Source of the DNA: DAOTWY01 sp003696565
Lineage (GTDB): Bacteria > Chloroflexota > Anaerolineae > Aggregatilineales > Phototrophicaceae
Assembly: GCA_034435635.1 (NCBI GenBank)
Contig: DAOTWY010000082.1
Coordinates: 1-38,045, forward strand
Direction of reading: 5' to 3'
Length of the DNA: 38,045 nucleotides
Each line of letters begins with the position of its first letter. Position 1 is the stretch's first letter. This document shows, in pieces, positions 35,170 through 38,045 of this stretch. The notes below the pieces were generated by a model. That model saw nothing but the letters and a program-made list of their open reading frames with translations. It ran no database searches and was not told where the DNA came from. Position numbers and translations under genes: made by a program.

Positions 35170-37647
35170 CTACGAATGATTAGTTTGCCCCTCATCATGA
35201 TCTAAGGATTGCTCACTTGGGGTCATAATTGTGATACCAACCACATGATCGTCATCAGCAACATTCATCAACGTAACGCCTTGCGTACTGCGTCCAGTTT
35301 CACGCACTGCATCAATATGCGTTCGTAAAACCACCCCATTACGAGTAATCAACATAATCTCATCATCACTGGAAACAGCACGCATAGCAACAATAGAGCC
35401 AGTGCGTTCATTACGCGCCAATGTGCGAACGCCCAAACCATATCGCCCTTGAAGACTATATTCGTCAATCAATGTCCGTTTACCATATCCGTTTTCTGTG
35501 ACGACAAAGATATGAGTATGCTCATCTGTGATGACATCCATGCCAGCGCAACGATCCCCATCTGCTAATTTAATAGCATTCACGCCGCCCGCTTGCCGTC
35601 CCATCACACGCACTTCGCTTTCATGAAAACGTATGCTTTGCCCTTGCTCCGTCACGAGGATAACATGCTGGTCACCATTACTATATTTCACCCAGCCCAA
35701 ATAATCCCCATCATTCAACGACATTGCAATTAAACCACTTGGGCGCACCTCTGCAAAATCCTGTAAATGCACCCGTTTAATCCGCCCGTACTTCGTCGCC
35801 ATCACAAAATACCAGCCATCTTTATCAAAATCAGAGACAGGTAACACCGCTGTGATACGTTCATCTTGCTCTAGGGGTAAAATCGCCTGGATCAGTGTAC
35901 CAGCATTTGCTCGCCCTGTTTCTGGAATACGATACGCTTTTTCAGAATATACTTTTCCTTTATTGCTAAAAAATAGCACCGTATCCAATGAGCTACAGAA
36001 GAACACATCACTGAGGGCATCCTCTTCTTTGGTGGTCATGCCACGCACACCTTTGCCACCACGTCGTTGGGCACGATATTCTGTTGCTGGCACACGCTTG
36101 ATATAGCCATTAGCAGTTAACGTCAAGACAACATCTTCTTCACGGACTAAATCAGCTTCATCAAAATCAGCATTGCCGAACTCAATATCGGTTTTACGCT
36201 CATCGCCAAATTTTTTGACAATATCTGCTAGATCATCGCGGATTAATTGGCGGATTTTCGGCGGCGAATTGAGCAAATCCTCTAAATAAGCAATACGTGC
36301 TAAAACATCCTCATACTCACCTTGAATTTTTTGCTGTTCCAAAGCCGCCAACCGGCGTAATTGCATCTCTAAAATAGCTTCTGCTTGTGCAGGAGAAAGA
36401 TCAAAGCGGGTTTGGAGTTGAACACGGGCTGTTTCTACATCTGGTGAGGCACGAATCGTCTGAATAACCAAATCAAGATTGCTAATTGCTTTTAGCAACC
36501 CTTCCAAAATATGTGCCCTAGCACGCCGTTTGTTTAGCTCAAACAGCGAACGTCGTTCAATCACGTTGTAGCGATGTTCAATATAAATTTGCAGTGCCTT
36601 CTTCAGGCTTAAAGTACGTGGTTCGCCGTTAACTAATGCCAGCATTTGGATGCTAAAAGTGCTTTGGAGCTGGGTAAATTTATACAACCGATTTAACACG
36701 GTTTGAGGAATAGCTCCACGTTTAAGCTCCACAACCAAGCGCATCCCGTTACGATCCGACTCATCGCGAAGGTCACGCACACCATCTAATCGCCCTTCCC
36801 GCACCAACGCCACAATCCGTTCAATAATGGCGGTCTTGCTAACCTGATACGGAATCGAGTTAAATACAATACGGAAATACCCGTTGGCTTCTTCAATTTG
36901 TGCGCGTGCGCGCACAGCAACCCGTCCTTTACCCGTTGCATAGGCTTCTTTCAGTTCTTCATTGGCAATGATCTGCGCCCCAGTAGGAAAATCTGGTCCT
37001 TTTACAAATTGCAGCAGATCATCCACACTAATATCACCAATCCGCTCATAATTTTCAATCAAATAATCAATAGCGGAGCAAAGTTCAACTAAATTATGAG
37101 GGGGAATACTCGTTGCCATCCCAACGGCAATACCACTAGCCCCATTCAACAACAGGTTGGGCAGTCGTGCAGGTAAGACAGTGGGTTCTTGCTGTGTGCC
37201 ATCATAATTATCCTGAAAATCGACCGTGTCCATGTCGATATCGACTAACAGCTCATCTGCAATCACTGCCATGCGTGCTTCGGTATAACGCATGGCAGCG
37301 GGGCTGTCTCCATCCACTGAACCGAAGTTTCCCTGTCCATCAACCAATGGATAGCGCAAGCTAAAATCCTGTGCCATACGCGCCATTGCATCATAAACAG
37401 CACTATCACCGTGAGGATGATACTTCCCCAAAACCTCGCCAACAATACGCGCACTCTTTTTATATGGCGTATTAGGGCGAAGCCCCATATCATACATCGC
37501 AAAAAGAATACGACGATGCACAGGCTTTAAACCATCTCGTGCATCAGGGAGAGCGCGCGCCACAATCACACTCATGGCGTAGTCTAAATAGCTCCCGCGC
37601 ATCTCCTCATTAATATCCATCGGTCTAACTGTACCAATATCAACCAT
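35170..37647 (-). CDS. gyrA: DNA gyrase subunit A
   Basis: 825 residues from the ATG at 37647. It cuts and rejoins DNA as part of the GyrA2GyrB2 complex. The N-terminus has MRGSYLDYAMSVIVARALPD. The quinolone-pocket helix reads HPHGDSAVYD (Ser82, Asp86 here), the wild-type form. The catalytic Tyr121 is in AAMRYTEARM. A coiled-coil gate region follows, then a six-blade C-terminal domain. The GyrA box QRRGGKG identifies it as GyrA rather than ParC. AGG upstream with short spacing supports ATG 37647 over a GTG at 37662. No gyrB is in the window. Confidence 0.97.
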   Translation of the reverse strand: MVDIGTVRPMDINEEMRGSYLDYAMSVIVARALPDARDGLKPVHRRILFAMYDMGLRPNTPYKKSARIVGEVLGKYHPHGDSAVYDAMARMAQDFSLRYPLVDGQGNFGSVDGDSPAAMRYTEARMAVIADELLVDIDMDTVDFQDNYDGTQQEPTVLPARLPNLLLNGASGIAVGMATSIPPHNLVELCSAIDYLIENYERIGDISVDDLLQFVKGPDFPTGAQIIANEELKEAYATGKGRVAVRARAQIEEANGYFRIVFNSIPYQVSKTAIIERIVALVREGRLDGVRDLRDESDRNGMRLVVELKRGAIPQTVLNRLYKFTQLQSTFSIQMLALVNGEPRTLSLKKALQIYIEHRYNVIERRSLFELNKRRARAHILEGLLKAISNLDLVIQTIRASPDVETARVQLQTRFDLSPAQAEAILEMQLRRLAALEQQKIQGEYEDVLARIAYLEDLLNSPPKIRQLIRDDLADIVKKFGDERKTDIEFGNADFDEADLVREEDVVLTLTANGYIKRVPATEYRAQRRGGKGVRGMTTKEEDALSDVFFCSSLDTVLFFSNKGKVYSEKAYRIPETGRANAGTLIQAILPLEQDERITAVLPVSDFDKDGWYFVMATKYGRIKRVHLQDFAEVRPSGLIAMSLNDGDYLGWVKYSNGDQHVILVTEQGQSIRFHESEVRVMGRQAGGVNAIKLADGDRCAGMDVITDEHTHIFVVTENGYGKRTLIDEYSLQGRYGLGVRTLARNERTGSIVAMRAVSSDDEIMLITRNGVVLRTHIDAVRETGRSTQGVTLMNVADDDHVVGITIMTPSEQSLDHDEGQTNHS

Positions 37648-37662
37648 AGCTACCTGTTGCAC

Positions 37663-37988
37663 CCCGTATTCCGATGAGGCGCAATCTCCTTTCGATCTGC
37701 TTTGATAAACACAAAACCACCCACCAAAAGATGAGTGGTATGGTTCTTAACAAGGACGGGTTACAGCAAGTTTGACTTATCTTTTGATGCATTTTGAAAC
37801 CCGCCCTCAGATTTGAATGCTGTTTGTTTCGTCTTGTGATATTATACTATAAATAGCTCAAAAAAGCGAGTTGGGACGCGCATCGGTTAGACTTCATATT
37901 AATAGACTTGATTAGCATGATCGCGGCAGTTTAAATCACCAAGACGACAACTAAACGATCATCCGCTGAAACCAACACGGAGGATTTG
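37663..37988. other. Divergent leader region between gyrA and the secreted-protein gene
   Basis: No gene recognised. It holds the gyrA promoter candidate. Complementary segments in the gyrA leader (CGGGTT near 37757, AACCCG near 37798) could pair. A direct repeat TAGACTT occurs at 37888-37894 and 37903-37909, 15 bases apart, upstream of the plus-strand gene. Confidence 0.4.
37841..37869 (-). promoter_or_regulatory. Candidate gyrA promoter
   Basis: On the minus strand a perfect TATAAT (37846-37841) has TCGCTT (37869-37864) at 17 bases as a weak -35. It gives a leader of nearly 190 bases before gyrA. Confidence 0.45.
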
Positions 37989-38045
37989 ATGAAACGCGCT
38001 CTTATTCTATATCTGTTCTTTTTATTGTTATCCCCACTCTATGCC
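37989..38045 (+). CDS. Start of a secreted protein, truncated by the window edge
   Basis: Nineteen codons reach the window end: MKRALILYLFFLLLSPLYA, a classical signal peptide ending in a likely signal-peptidase I site. GGAGGA (37979-37984) lies 4 bases before the ATG. The mature protein is outside the window. Confidence 0.75.
   Translation, partial: MKRALILYLFFLLLSPLYA

Noticed and set aside
1..38045. CRISPR array, insertion sequence, prophage or integration site
   Set aside because: No spaced direct-repeat array, transposase, integrase or phage gene was seen, and the single tRNA gene is not flanked by a partial copy that I can find.

Overview
The window looks like a stretch of bacterial chromosome of moderate GC (mid-40s % by eye, not computed), densely packed with genes on both strands. 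The gene set and protein style point to Chloroflexota, probably an Anaerolineae-type lineage. The clues are secreted proteins with Pro/Thr-rich TPTP linkers, a lipoprotein with the VTREVTVV...TATP style of N-terminus, a zinc-less ROK protein, an all-in-one maltose-type ABC importer, and many small SAM methyltransferases and SDR-type reductases. This placement is inference; no 16S rRNA gene is present. I see no prophage, insertion sequence or CRISPR array. Both window edges cut genes: a TIR-domain gene on the left and a secreted-protein gene on the right.

Layout. (1) 1-4.2 kb: a truncated TIR-domain protein, mutS, and a divergent ROK-family sugar kinase/regulator. (2) 4.3-10.3 kb: an M16C metallopeptidase, converging on a three-gene overlapping minus-strand operon (SAM methyltransferase, two-TM membrane protein, secreted protein). 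(3) 10.4-13.5 kb: an orphan OmpR-type response regulator, tRNA-Val(UAC) and argS, with clear intrinsic terminators. (4) 13.6-18.2 kb: a redox block of Tat-exported two-domain multicopper oxidase, a divergent membrane-anchored diheme cytochrome c, an epimerase-methyltransferase pair and an assimilatory APS reductase. (5) 18.3-25.6 kb: an ABC exporter, then a tightly coupled minus-strand operon of lipoprotein, large six-hairpin glycosidase-like protein, soluble PAS histidine kinase and a lipoprotein with a GH-A-like fold. (6) 25.7-33.2 kb: a small TM protein with DUF971, then a maltodextrin-type importer (solute-binding protein, MalF, MalG). (7) 33.2-38 kb: an SH3/serine beta-lactamase-like protein and gyrA.

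The most unusual part is the importer at 26.5-33.1 kb. Its solute-binding protein carries two C-terminal X25-like starch-binding-type modules. Its MalF homologue is 1253 residues, because the extracytoplasmic P2 loop has grown to about 880 residues made of two families of tandem repeats. A textbook terminator-shaped hairpin lies inside the first 20 codons of malF. Together these suggest an alpha-glucan uptake machine with a large extracellular capture or docking structure on the permease itself, and an attenuation point that makes binding protein in excess of permease. No MalK-type ATPase is encoded here.

Other anomalies are as follows. The TIR protein appears to lack the usual NADase glutamate. 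The ROK protein lacks the zinc-binding cysteine motif. The second heme domain of the cytochrome has His where the first has its Met ligand. The GH-A-like lipoprotein appears to lack its nucleophile and is translationally coupled to a histidine kinase, suggesting a sensory rather than hydrolytic role.
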